This document shows, piece after piece, positions 29,217 through 37,756 of a stretch of 37,756 nt of DNA. This DNA is from Nemertoderma westbladi. Its lineage: Eukaryota; Xenacoelomorpha; Nemertodermatida; Nemertodermatidae. The translations under genes were made by a program, and so were the position numbers. How positions within the stretch are numbered: the stretch's first letter is position 1; each line of letters opens with the position of its first letter. The notes under the pieces were generated by a model. That model saw only the letters and a program-made list of their open reading frames with translations, was not told the DNA's origin and searched no databases. Location: positions 1 to 37,756 of the forward strand of contig JAUCBJ010006979.1 of the NCBI GenBank assembly GCA_032718475.1, given 5' to 3'.

Positions 29217-29488
29217 TAAAAAAAGGAAAAAAAGGTGTGAAAATGGACAAAAAAAAAGGAAAAAAGGAAACATTCTAAAAAAAAGGTAAAAAAGGAAACG
29301 TTCTAAAAAAAAGGAGAAAAAAGGAAAAAAGGAAACTCTGGGAGGCCTGATGTAGTACTGACTGACATATAGCAGTTCAATCTACAACCAACGCCATATA
29401 TAGTTTACTAGTTTAAACCGCAACCAGGGAGCAATTGGGTCTACCAATATACATGAAAGTTGAGAAACGTTCCTGACAAACATTACAG

Positions 29489-30066
29489 TTACCGAGTCTC
29501 CCCACTACGGATACATTTGTGGCGCTTTACATGATGTCGGTGGGAGAAACATTTCCCGCATGTATCGCAGCTAAACGGCCGTTCACCTGTATGTGATCTC
29601 TTGTGGCGCATTAGATTGCTACTCTCCGTAAATTCCTTCCCACACGTGTCGCACACGAACGGACGCTCTCCGGAATGCGTCCGCTTGTGCGAGGTTAGGT
29701 GGCCTAGTCGAGAGAAACGTTTCTGGCACTCATTGCAGTTGTACAGTCTCTCCCCATTGTGGGTCCGCTTGTGCTCGGTTAGGTTGCTTAGTCGAGAGAA
29801 TCGTTTGTTACAGATGCCGCATTGGTAAGGACGCTCTCCGGTGTGGATCCGTTGGTGTCTAATTAGGTCGCAGTTATATGCGAACGTCTTATCACAAGTA
29901 TCACAGCTGAGCGGCTTCTCATTGCTGCGGCTTCCTTTCATAATGTCCTGCGGTTGAATCCCAGAGGGACCAGGTTGGTCGAAGGAATTATTCATACTTC
30001 CCGGTGTTACGTCATCATCGGAAGCGAGCATGTCTGGATCATCAGGGGATGGTTGAGATTGGTCGC
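29489..30066 (-). CDS. C2H2 zinc-finger gene, exon 2 (five fingers)
   Basis: Likely a nuclear DNA-binding protein. The exon starts after an excellent acceptor (TTTTCTCTAG|GCGACC, boundary 30067/30066) and continues the phase of exon 1. An acidic Ser/Pro segment is followed by five C2H2 fingers joined by TGERP-type linkers (H-T-G-E-R-P, H-N-G-E-R-L, H-S-G-E-R-P). Fingers 1-4 have all zinc ligands. In finger 5 the last His is replaced by Arg (H-K-C-I-R). The frame stops at TAA 29489-29491, but in another frame just downstream (29450-29488) lies N-C-N-V-C-Q-E-R-F-S, the start of a sixth finger. The array therefore seems shortened by a frameshift. Confidence 0.85.
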
Positions 30067-31250
30067 CTAGAGAAAATAATGGCGTAGATTGCAAATGTAG
30101 AATATTGGAAACGAGAATAATTGAAGTAATTGATGTAATAATTAGTCAATAGAACTTGCTAATTACTGTAGTTTTAAATTCATATATGTAAATAAATAAG
30201 ATTTTCGATTCGACATTGTAAATTAATACGTGTGAGGTTTGATACTTAAATTACTAAAAAAACATAAAATATAAAATAAGCACCATTAATTACTGATACT
30301 GACTGAAATATTATAACCTGTAAAGGGATATTAGAAAATATTGCAGCACTGATTAATGTGATTATGGAGTGTCTCGGAAAAACGGAATATTTTAAGTGAT
30401 AGACGCAATAGTTAGGACTTATTTATAAGACAGCGATTCAGATATGAACTCTGGAGTCCCGAATAGACGGGGTGGGTGGAAAAATTTTATTATGCTAATA
30501 GTCGGGGTGGCTGGAATAAACGTCGTGGGTGGAAAATTTAGGCCTACTTACTTAACATACAGTATAGGCGTACAGGTACAGTAGTATCTACGGCTACCGG
30601 TGGTATACTCGGCACACGTTGTTTTCTTTCACTTTCAAATCTAAATTATTATGAGAATAAACGTTTATTTACTTAATAAACGTTTATCGTTTATAAACGT
30701 TTATAAACGTTTAATAAACGTTTATAAACGTTTATTTTCTTTTTAGAATAAACGTTTATTTACTCATAATAAAAAATGTACTAATTTTTTTTAGAAAAAC
30801 TTAATAGTCGGGGTGTCTGGAATAAGAGAATTGTGGGTGGATTTTTTTACAAAAAATAATAGCCGTGTCGCCTCGCCCCGTCTATTCGGGACTCCAGAGT
30901 AATCGCAATAACTTGTGCGACGCAGAATGAATTCCCTTGTATTTGTATTTCTTCATCTGGATAATAGAGTCCAGCTATTTCTCTGACAAAGCTAAAAATG
31001 GGATGTCTCTATTCTGGAGTATTGTTTGCAATTCGGCGAGTTTGGGAAATAGGCTTCGTATATTATATTTGTTATTTGGTGAGAAAGGCTTCAGGCTAGA
31101 TTGAATTTAATTAAACCAGATAAAAACCCTAAAAAACAAAAACTAAATTCAGAACTATCATAACTGTCACTATAAATAAACAATTACTCTGACCAGTTTG
31201 GGGGCAATACGGACTAAACGATGTTTACAATACAAATAATAGTAACTCAC
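30067..31250 (-). other. Intron of the zinc-finger gene
   Basis: Bounded by a consensus donor (ATCG|GTGAGT at 31251/31250) and the acceptor at 30067. The phase-1 junction joins the two exons in frame (I-G-D-Q). It contains the MITE at 30448-30900; the rest is AT-rich without features. Confidence 0.8.
30448..30900. mobile_element. Palindrome-rich MITE in the zinc-finger gene intron
   Basis: 453 bp with inverted ends of 25 bp starting ACTCTGGAGTCCCGAATAGA and matching perfectly. A subterminal block (TAATAGTCGGGGTG, then a GTGGGTGGA word) is repeated near each end in direct orientation (30498 and 30802). The middle (30655-30770) is a cluster of about eight AAACGTTT palindromes. No clear target duplication. 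Confidence 0.8.
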
Positions 31251-32250
31251 CGATACTGGAAACTGTCGATTTAGAGGCCAACAGGAGGTTGTAGGTGTTG
31301 GGAAGGTTTAAGTTGAAGTCGTCTAGAGACTGAGTAGTGAGGGTTGGTGAAGAGTTAGTGTCTGTTAGGGGACCATGAGCGGTGTTGGGAGACAGGGAGT
31401 TAGAGTCCGGGAGGAGATTCTGCTGAGCTGAGTGGGTGGTCGAAGCATTAGTGTCTGTACTGTTCCATATGCTACATCTATAGGGGAGAATAAATGGCCC
31501 AAGCCATCGCCAACCTCGTTTAGGTCGGGTTTATATTCCAGTTCGTCTTCCGTCTTAATGCGTAGGATTACCGGAACATCTGACTGGTCTGCTGATAGAG
31601 GTTGGGTAGAATAATGGTTTGAGTTGGTTGTGGTAACTGCGGGGGTCCGTATAGGAGGATATGTTGTTATAAGATAATAAAGTTGAACTGGCTGTATTAT
31701 TACTCGATTCAGATTCAATGAGGTTTGGTTTGGTGTCTATCGGACTCAGTTTGGGATCCACTTGTCTTTGTTCTCCCGGGAGGTCTGTCTGGTTGAGATG
31801 TTGTAACCTCACCACAGGGTGCATAGAGGAGGGTTCGGTAGGTGGCGTGGGTTGATTCGAGTATCGAGATTGCGGATGCTTTCCTGTCGCAGGATTGTAA
31901 TTGTGGTGGTACGTAGTTGTCGACGCCGATTCCGTCAATGGACACTGTGGCATACTGGTCTCGTGGTACCCGGCAGTCGGTACAGTGTCCGGTGATTGGG
32001 TCGTGTTGTGAGACAAATCCGTGGTGGTGGCGGCGTTGTTAGACCCAGAGGTGAGTGAACGCAGCAGCCACTCGGTAATATGACCTGCCGTACATTTATT
32101 AACAACATAATCGTCCAGAAAACTCGAGTTCGCGTCCAGGTATTCTTCGAGAAACGTCCGCACAAACGGACCATTTTCCGAACAGATGTTCGCGAACATA
32201 GATTTGGTAATTAGCAGTGCGTTGCCCGACTCACAAGTAAACCGTTCCAT
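31251..32250 (-). pseudogene. C2H2 zinc-finger gene, exon 1, with compensating frameshifts
   Basis: From ATG 32250 (first ATG after an upstream in-frame stop) the frame reads an alpha-helical N-terminal region (M-E-R-F-T-C-E-S ... T-E-W-L-L-R-S-L), then a Thr/Ser/Asn/Pro-rich activation-type region. Near 31640-31700 the protein-like reading changes frame (giving I-K-T-E-D-E-L-E-Y-K-P-D-L-N), and near 31460 it returns to the first frame, which runs to the donor at 31251. The first frame alone stops at 31555-31557. Either two sequence errors or two real indels are present. I do not recognise the N-terminal domain; it is not KRAB, BTB or SCAN by inspection. Confidence 0.65.
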
Positions 32251-33342
32251 TATCTGACAGTCTGATTGTTGTCGCTTAAAGAGTTCAGGTCCTCCCGGTT
32301 CGAGAAGCAATGGATATTAACTGTTGAAGATTTAATATAGGCCTAATGAGCTAGGTGTAGGACTGTAGGTGCTAGGTAATACAGTAATACTGTAATATGC
32401 AAGGCCTATAAAAGAAAGGCTGTGCAGCCGACTGCAGACTGGTACGTCCTGACAATTGAGGGCCTAGACATTTATTAAGACGTAGGCCTATACAGGTACT
32501 GTATAAGAACAAATTACATCAACTTCAAAAAAAAAATTTCATCTGTTCATGTCTACGTTCTACGTAGGACTGTTGCTCCTATGCTCTAAGAGCAAAGAGG
32601 GTCGGGATGAGACAGCGGGGTTTGGGAGAGGTTTTGGGTGCGGTGAGGCGGCGGCTTCAGTTTGGTCTCCTTCGGGCGACCTCTCTGTGTCTCCGGGGTG
32701 GTAGGAGGCCGTGGCGGGGCCTCGGGTTTGGGGATGGGGCGGGGATTCGGGGTGTTGACCCAGATATGTACTGATTGCATATCTGTTTCTTTATTGTAAA
32801 TATTTATTGTTAACCTGTGCTTCAATCTTAATTATTCTACTTAATTAATTTGTGATCATTTGAGCTTCGCCAGATTTTATATTTTATTTTATTAATGGAA
32901 TAATAAATATTAGTTGTGTGTATTTTGCCTGTATATAATAAATATAAATAATTTTATCTACGTAGGACTGTAGGATTAAAGGCACAAATTGAACTTACAC
33001 TTAAAACAAAACTACTATATTTAAAGCAACAGTATTCTGAATTTCAATTTAGATAATAATGTTCAGTTATCATTCATACAGTATGCGTACCTGTGACAAA
33101 AGGAGCAGGTTACAGTGGCGGTGTTTTCTAACCAAAACAGTAAACTAAACTAGATTACTTAATTAACGGAAAGGAGCAGGTTACAGTGGCGGGCTTTTTA
33201 ACCAAACAAATAAACAATATCTCAATAACATAGGTTACTTCATACTTACAATCTTATTTTTGCAATACGAAAATACCATATGAACTATAACTTAATGTTA
33301 TACTGTAATTTAGATAAAACCATTTTATTTCTTCGACAATAA
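32251..33342. other. Non-coding stretch with a GC-rich island and repeat pieces
   Basis: 32585-32755 is GC-rich (many GGGG words) and contains a further TTCG-loop hairpin at about 32665-32682 (GGTCTCC..GGCGACC, one mismatch). 33105-33215 holds two reverse-complement pieces of dispersed repeat A. No gene supported; the Pro-rich frame on the minus strand of the island looks like composition. Confidence 0.4.
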
Positions 33343-33363
33343 CCCCCCCCCCCCCCCCCCCCC
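33343..33363. repeat. Poly-C tract (21 C)
   Basis: Homopolymer. Similar tracts occur at 7144-7157 (14 C) and 36607-36626 (20 C). Confidence 0.9.
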
Positions 33364-33455
33364 TTATTATTACAGTATTACTGAGTCCACTGTATGCATA
33401 AAGTTTTCGGTCTGCCCCAACCAAAAATTTTGACCATGGACCACCACTGACTGAC

Positions 33456-34480
33456 TAGAGGAAGTCGCTAGGAAAGAGGGGAGGGAGGCAGCAGGTAGAG
33501 AGGCAGATATAAGGGGAGGGGAATATGATTTTGAGGCCCAAGATTTGGATGAGTTGAGGTGGGGATTGGAGGCCTCGGGTGAGTTTCGGCTAGGGATGAG
33601 GTGGATTGGATGGAAGAGATACCGATACAGTCAACATCTGGACTGCAGGGAATGCCGATACCTGGGGGGACCGAGGGCGACTTTGGGAGGAAGAGACCGA
33701 GAGCGATGGAGGGGTGGAGGGTTACGGGCGAGTACCAGGCCGGGAAGGGACATGGTGGATCAACCAGGATCCCGGGCTTGGAACCGCTTGTGGCAGAGGA
33801 AGTAGAGGAGGACGAGTTCGGAGAGATGCCGCCGATAGCAGATAGAGAGGATCGGCCGGCCGGACACGGTCTGGGTGTACGGGAGAGTGGTGACAGCCAG
33901 CGGGGCGAGAGCCTTCTGGGACGCACCCGGCAAGCGAGCCTGGGAGCACAGGGAGCCGTCGTCCGGCAAACACGATTCGGCTAGGCGAGCAACCAGGGGT
34001 GGCACCACAAGTAGTATTTGGGGAGACGATGCCGAGGGAAGAGGATGGCATCGACATGGGTAGGGACGATAAGGTGGAAATGTTGATGTATCAACGGCTC
34101 CATAGACCCAGGAGGCTACGCGGAGCCAAGGATGAGTGTGACAGACAGTGATAGACGGTTGCGACTACTGTGGGAGATTAACCCATCAGCAGAAGAATTG
34201 TCTGTATCGTTACCAAACAGCCAAAAGGGGGCGACATGTCTATATTGTCACGAGTCTACCGATAGAATGGGCGCATGCCCGAGGCTGCACCATAGGTGTA
34301 CGAAGTGTAAGTTTAGGGGGCATTTTGAGCGCCAGTGCGACTGGATCGACAATGAGGAGAAGTTCCGTATTTACGAGGACTGGGCCGACGTCGGAGTCAT
34401 GAATAGGCAAAGGATGAAGGCCCAGAGGAGTTCCGGTGGGGGTTTTTCAACATCACCAGGAGATTACTAAGAGGAGACTA
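33456..34480 (+). pseudogene. Exonuclease-like/zinc-knuckle family, copy 3, upstream half (decayed)
   Basis: Protein-like reading in successive frames: an acidic segment (D-F-E-A-Q-D-L-D-E-L) to about 33600, a Gly/Pro/Glu-rich linker (to 33984), a short basic part near 34080-34148, then the three knuckles. Knuckle 1 (C-D-Y-C-x4-H-x4-C, 34160-34201) is in one frame. Knuckles 2 and 3 (34237-34338; C-L-Y-C..C-P-x5-C-T-K-C-x4-H-x4-C) are in another, and the second has lost its His. The group spacing matches copies 1 and 2. No exonuclease-like part is visible upstream. The gene is interrupted at 34480 by a hAT element and its end lies at 36654-37031. Confidence 0.65.
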
Positions 34481-36653
34481 CAGGCCCGTATCGTGCGGGG
34501 GGGCTTTGGGGGCACTGCCCCCCCAGACAAGTCCCACTGCCCCCGCAGACATGTCTTGTTCACTCGTCTTGTTCACAATTAATTTAAGTTGACAGTGTTG
34601 ACCCCAGTGATCAATATTATTGGATACACATTGATACACTTATAATAGGAGGATACACACTTCTACACACTGGTGGCATTGCCTGACTCCCTACCATCCC
34701 ATTTTGGTCCAATAATACTACATGACATTAACCTACCTACATGTAAATTACTAACAGTACCCGAAAGCTCCAGGTTCTCTCATTGGCTACCAGGGCGGAG
34801 GGGTTGTTTGTCTAATTGTCTGCAATTTGGGAAATTTGGGAAAAGCTTGCAGCTAAAAGGCTAGGCGCTGAGGGTTGCTTGCGCTGGTATCCATATCTAT
34901 AATTTGTTGTAACTTAACCTTAACCATATTATACCTGAAGTGGGTCCTTAGCACAGCACGTGACATAAACTTATGTAAGTGCCAACTCGAAAGAAATATA
35001 AGCAAAATCTAAGCAGATATCCCTTGATCACTTTACACCTAGAGGCAGTCTGGAATATTGCAGTCGATCTTTAAGACCTCAGAAAAAGTTTAAATGACAC
35101 AGCTAATACTACTACTACTTCTAGGATCGGCATGCTGCATTGCAGCTGCATTTTTAAGAATGCTGTGCCGGCTTGTCAACAAAATTGCACCGCCACAACT
35201 CCCTATCACCCATGACATTTGCTAGATCATCCGCATCTTTAAGGCCAGTGTCCTTTAAGATGCGTCTCAAGAAAGTCATGGGCTGTCCACCATGCTTATT
35301 CACTCCATGAGGCTGCCAAAGTACAAGATTATGCACTGGCTGGTCCTCACGGCGAAAGCAATGTCCTGCAAAGCGGAGGCATTTTGTTCTAGTGTCAAGC
35401 TTGGGGGAACCAATGAGACACCTCCAATGTTATATAGTGTCTGGTTGGAGATGTGTGCATTGTACTTGACACAATGAACTTGGCGTAGCATTCTTGTGAA
35501 TGTGCTATCCAGAGATTTGGTGTCCTCAGCAGTTAGAGCCCAGCATGGACTCCCGTAGAGGAGTACTGGAACTACTGCTGCTCTAAATAATCGGACCTTA
35601 AGTTTCCGATTAATTCTCGGTGACTTCCAAATCCTGGAAAGCCTATTCAAGGCTGCCCATGCCTTTCCCTTACGTATTCGAAGGTCCTCACCTGACTTCC
35701 GGATCCATGATCCCAGGTAACAGAAGTCGTCCACATGCTCAAGCATACCATCCTTTGAGCTTATGCTCATCCGATCAGAGACTTGCTGAGGACTTTCAAA
35801 GTTAACTGTCAGAATTTTGGTCTTTCTGGAGTTAATAAAAAGACCAACACTAGAAGCAGCATGTTCTAATGAGCTGAGGAGCCGTTGGGCTCCCTCTAAT
35901 GATTCTGAGAGTACTCCTAAGTCATCAGCAAAGTCTAGATCAGTTAGGTACTTGGCAGGATTTCCTCGACTTCTGGAGCCAGTAGGTGGAGTTATCATCA
36001 CCCCATCATCATTATGATGATCTAAGGACATGCGTAGAACATAGTCAACCACAATAATGAACAAGAATGGTGCAAGTGTGTCTCCTTGGAGGACGCCCCA
36101 TAACACTTCAAATGGTTCTGTGTCACCGTCAACAGTAGACACAAATGTTGTCGAACCATCGTCTAGTACAATGGTCTAGTACAATTCTGCCAAGTTTCCG
36201 CTTTAACGGATTAAAAGCAAAGAAATGGGACGACATTTATTGTTTAGACAAGTAGCCATCTAGCAGGAAGACTGTTGAACTGTTGGTGTCAAAAGTCGCT
36301 AAATAATGTCAAGTTTTGGACATATTTATGCCTACAAATTTTCAATTCGACAGCTTTAAATCTGACAAAGTTATTTTAAAAAGTTAAAGAATGTTACGTT
36401 AATTAAATCGTTACGTCAACAACTAGATATTTGCCATTATTGACATACTCCAACAGTGTCAGTTCGCCAAGGCTCCGCCAATTTCGTGGCTCGCCCCATA
36501 CACCGTTCAACAATATTGATTATATTTATGTACTAAATTAACTCTCACTTTGTTGTATGCTCCCCAAATCCCAGTAATGGGTTTGCCCCCCCAGATTTGT
36601 CCTCTGCCCCCCCCCCCCCCCCCCCCAGATATTATGATCACCATACGGGCCTG
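34481..36653. mobile_element. hAT-type DNA transposon (non-autonomous) in copy 3
   Basis: 2,173 bp with inverted ends CAGGCCCGTAT/ATACGGGCCTG and a perfect 8-bp target duplication GGAGACTA (34473-34480 and 36654-36661), the hAT signature. Poly-G/poly-C tracts lie just inside each end. No transposase is visible. A LINE fragment sits within it. The remaining parts (34560-35100, 36180-36460) hold nothing recognised. Confidence 0.88.
35105..36172 (-). mobile_element. 5'-truncated LINE (non-LTR retrotransposon)
   Basis: The minus strand encodes the C-terminal half of a non-LTR RT: G-V-L-Q-G-D-T-L-A-P-F, F-A-D-D (catalytic pair), Y-L-G-S-W-I, and V-L-L-Y-G-S-P-C-W-A-L-T, as in RTE/CR1-like elements. 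The frame is open from about 36169 to 35300. Near 35336 a frameshift moves the conserved C-terminal region (D-R-E-L-W-R) to another frame ending at 35154. A (TAG/TAC)n tail at 35107-35121 marks the 3' end. The start of the ORF, with endonuclease and RT motifs 0-4, is missing. Clade assignment is uncertain. Confidence 0.85.
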
Positions 36654-37031
36654 GGAGACTAGCATTCACATATCAGGAGGTAGCGACAGCGGCATCACAT
36701 GGAGGGGTTATTAACACCCAAAGATATCTCGACAGATGGTCGCCAGAACAGGATGGAATTCAGGAACTTTCTGGCGGAGCATGTGCCGCGTGGAATGAAG
36801 ATGATCATGTGGGACGCTACCAGAGGGAAGCAGGAGGGGCACTCAGTGGGACCGCCGGCGAAACGATACCGTGAAATGATAGCGCCCGCGCCCAAGGATC
36901 CAACTACGGGGCTTGGCAAGACGGTATCAGTGCGGATGAGTAGCCTGAAGGGTAAACACGAGGAAAGAAAACGCCCGAGACAGGACGATGATAGGGGCAA
37001 GGAGATGAGTAATAATGATGGTAATAATTAA
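36654..37031 (+). pseudogene. Copy 3, C-terminal half
   Basis: After the second GGAGACTA a frame from ATG 36699 runs 110 codons to TAA 37029-37031. It is hydrophilic and ends in a basic cluster (E-E-R-K-R-P-R-Q) and an acidic tail, like the basic C-termini of copies 1 and 2. Its position beyond the hAT insertion and on the same strand makes it the continuation of 33456-34480. Similarity to the other copies beyond composition is weak. Confidence 0.5.
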
Positions 37032-37508
37032 TATATTGAATTCAGTAATTATGTATTAATAGGTATTAATTATTTATGTATGTATTTTACAGTATATCAA
37101 TCGGTGCTGAATTAGTATCACATAGAACTTGGATTTAGGGTAGTAGATAGGCCTACTGTTTGTAATTTATTTCACCAATTAATTTGGTAGCGGTTGGTTT
37201 GTATTATTTTATTATTGTAATTATTAAGTACACCTTGTACGGAGTTAGAGCACACAAGGTCATTGAACCTTAGCGTAGCATACAGTTTTAGAACCGACCA
37301 AATAGGCAATGTACGCAAATGTTTGAATATATTAATTTTGGTAAACATTGATTGCTCTTTGTATAGCCAACTCTAAACAAAATATTTTGGAAAGATATAT
37401 AAAGTTACCCAAAACCCGTTTCATATATCTAATTAATAAAAATTTGATTCGAAATTATCCCGATTCCCAAATTAGGGATCCCGGGAGTGGAAATCCCGAA
37501 ATGTCTGA
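37032..37508. other. AT-rich stretch without recognised features
   Basis: No gene. Short words such as GGGATCCCGGGAGTGG near 37477 are palindromic but isolated. Confidence 0.4.
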
Positions 37509-37701
37509 TCCCGTTACACTAACTACACACTACAAACATAATACATTTCATCAAATTTCCACGAGCTGTTAATGAGATATTGACGATCAAAATTTGATCC
37601 TGGCAGAGAGAGGGACAATGCCAATTTGTCCATTCTAAACTGTAAGGTTCATTCACTTCGTGGCTCGCCCCTTAGCTTGTTATTGATTATGTTATTGTTG
37701 A
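37509..37701. repeat. Dispersed repeat copy (B2)
   Basis: Near-identical to 8115-8303, same orientation; ends abruptly at the hAT-like terminus. Confidence 0.75.
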
Positions 37702-37756
37702 CAGCCGCGTAGCCAGGAATTTCCTACGGTAGGGTCCCAGACCCCAAATTGTAATT
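37702..37756 (+). mobile_element. Start of a hAT-like element, cut by the window end
   Basis: CAGCCGCGTAGCCAGG begins exactly where repeat B is interrupted. The sequence resembles common hAT termini (CAG..CGTAGCCAGG). Only 55 bp are visible. Confidence 0.45.

Larger units (their letters stand above)
27463..29352 (-). mobile_element. Candidate hAT-like element with A-rich minisatellite ends
   Basis: Begins CAGCCCTCCCAG next to the BEL target duplication and ends CTGGGAGGCCTG at 29352, a 12-bp inverted pair with one mismatch. Inside both ends are direct A-rich minisatellites (AAAAAAAAGGAAAAAAGGAT type, 27480-27640 and 29217-29335). A BED-finger exon lies between. An 8-bp target duplication is not clear (AGTTGTAG against ATGTAGTA), so the boundaries are tentative. 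Confidence 0.5.

Noticed and set aside
32586-32825. Pro-rich ORF on the minus strand
   Set aside because: It follows from the G-rich plus strand; no domain or splice context.

Overview
The window looks like intergenic DNA from a metazoan, probably a marine invertebrate. It is AT-rich and repeat-dense, and contains a spliced C2H2 zinc-finger gene and animal-type BEL/Pao, Ty3/Gypsy, hAT, LINE and SINE elements. Frequent TAGGCCTA-like and TACTGTA-like words would suit an echinoderm or hemichordate, but that is only an impression. Nothing looks prokaryotic.

Layout, left to right. 1-2841: a family of exonuclease-like/triple zinc-knuckle proteins, copy 1. Its 591-codon main part (1066-2841) is unbroken. 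2842-5063: non-coding, with promoter-like sequence near 3215-3300, a good splice donor at 3548 and a 162-bp tandem repeat (4118-4490). 5064-8100: a 3-kb imperfect inverted repeat carrying a MITE in one arm. 8115-8303: a dispersed repeat seen again at 37509-37701. 8745-9290: a degenerate minisatellite.

9394-27457: a full-length BEL/Pao retrotransposon with 5-bp target duplications (TGTAG) and LTRs of 968 and 1492 bp. Its gag-pol keeps one reading frame for 5.6 kb despite six in-frame stop codons. A complete, apparently young Ty3/Gypsy element (16554-20942, minus strand) sits in its integrase gene, with identical 175-bp LTRs, CCGCC target duplications and a GGGAAAC frameshift site. Between the BEL pol gene and the 3' LTR, where an env gene would lie, the element carries a further gene (23181-25787, broken by one stop and two frameshifts). 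This is copy 2 of the exonuclease-like/zinc-knuckle family.

27463-29352: a hAT-like element with a BED-finger exon and A-rich minisatellites. 29460-32250 (minus): a two-exon zinc-finger gene with a good splice pair but several frame defects, and a palindrome-rich MITE in its intron. 33456-37031: decayed copy 3 of the exonuclease-like/zinc-knuckle family, split by a 2.2-kb hAT element (8-bp duplication GGAGACTA) which itself holds a 5'-truncated LINE. The window ends just inside another hAT-like terminus.

The main candidate for something undescribed is the extra gene of the BEL element. It has a divergent, probably catalytically dead DEDD-type exonuclease-like domain, a low-complexity linker, three CCHC-type knuckles and a basic tail. 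Three copies lie within 38 kb, one of them inside a BEL element and one still open. The second candidate is a tandem array in the BEL LTR of hairpins closed by a UUCG tetraloop, with a paired base change preserving the stem. No database search could be run; family names rest on motifs and domain order.
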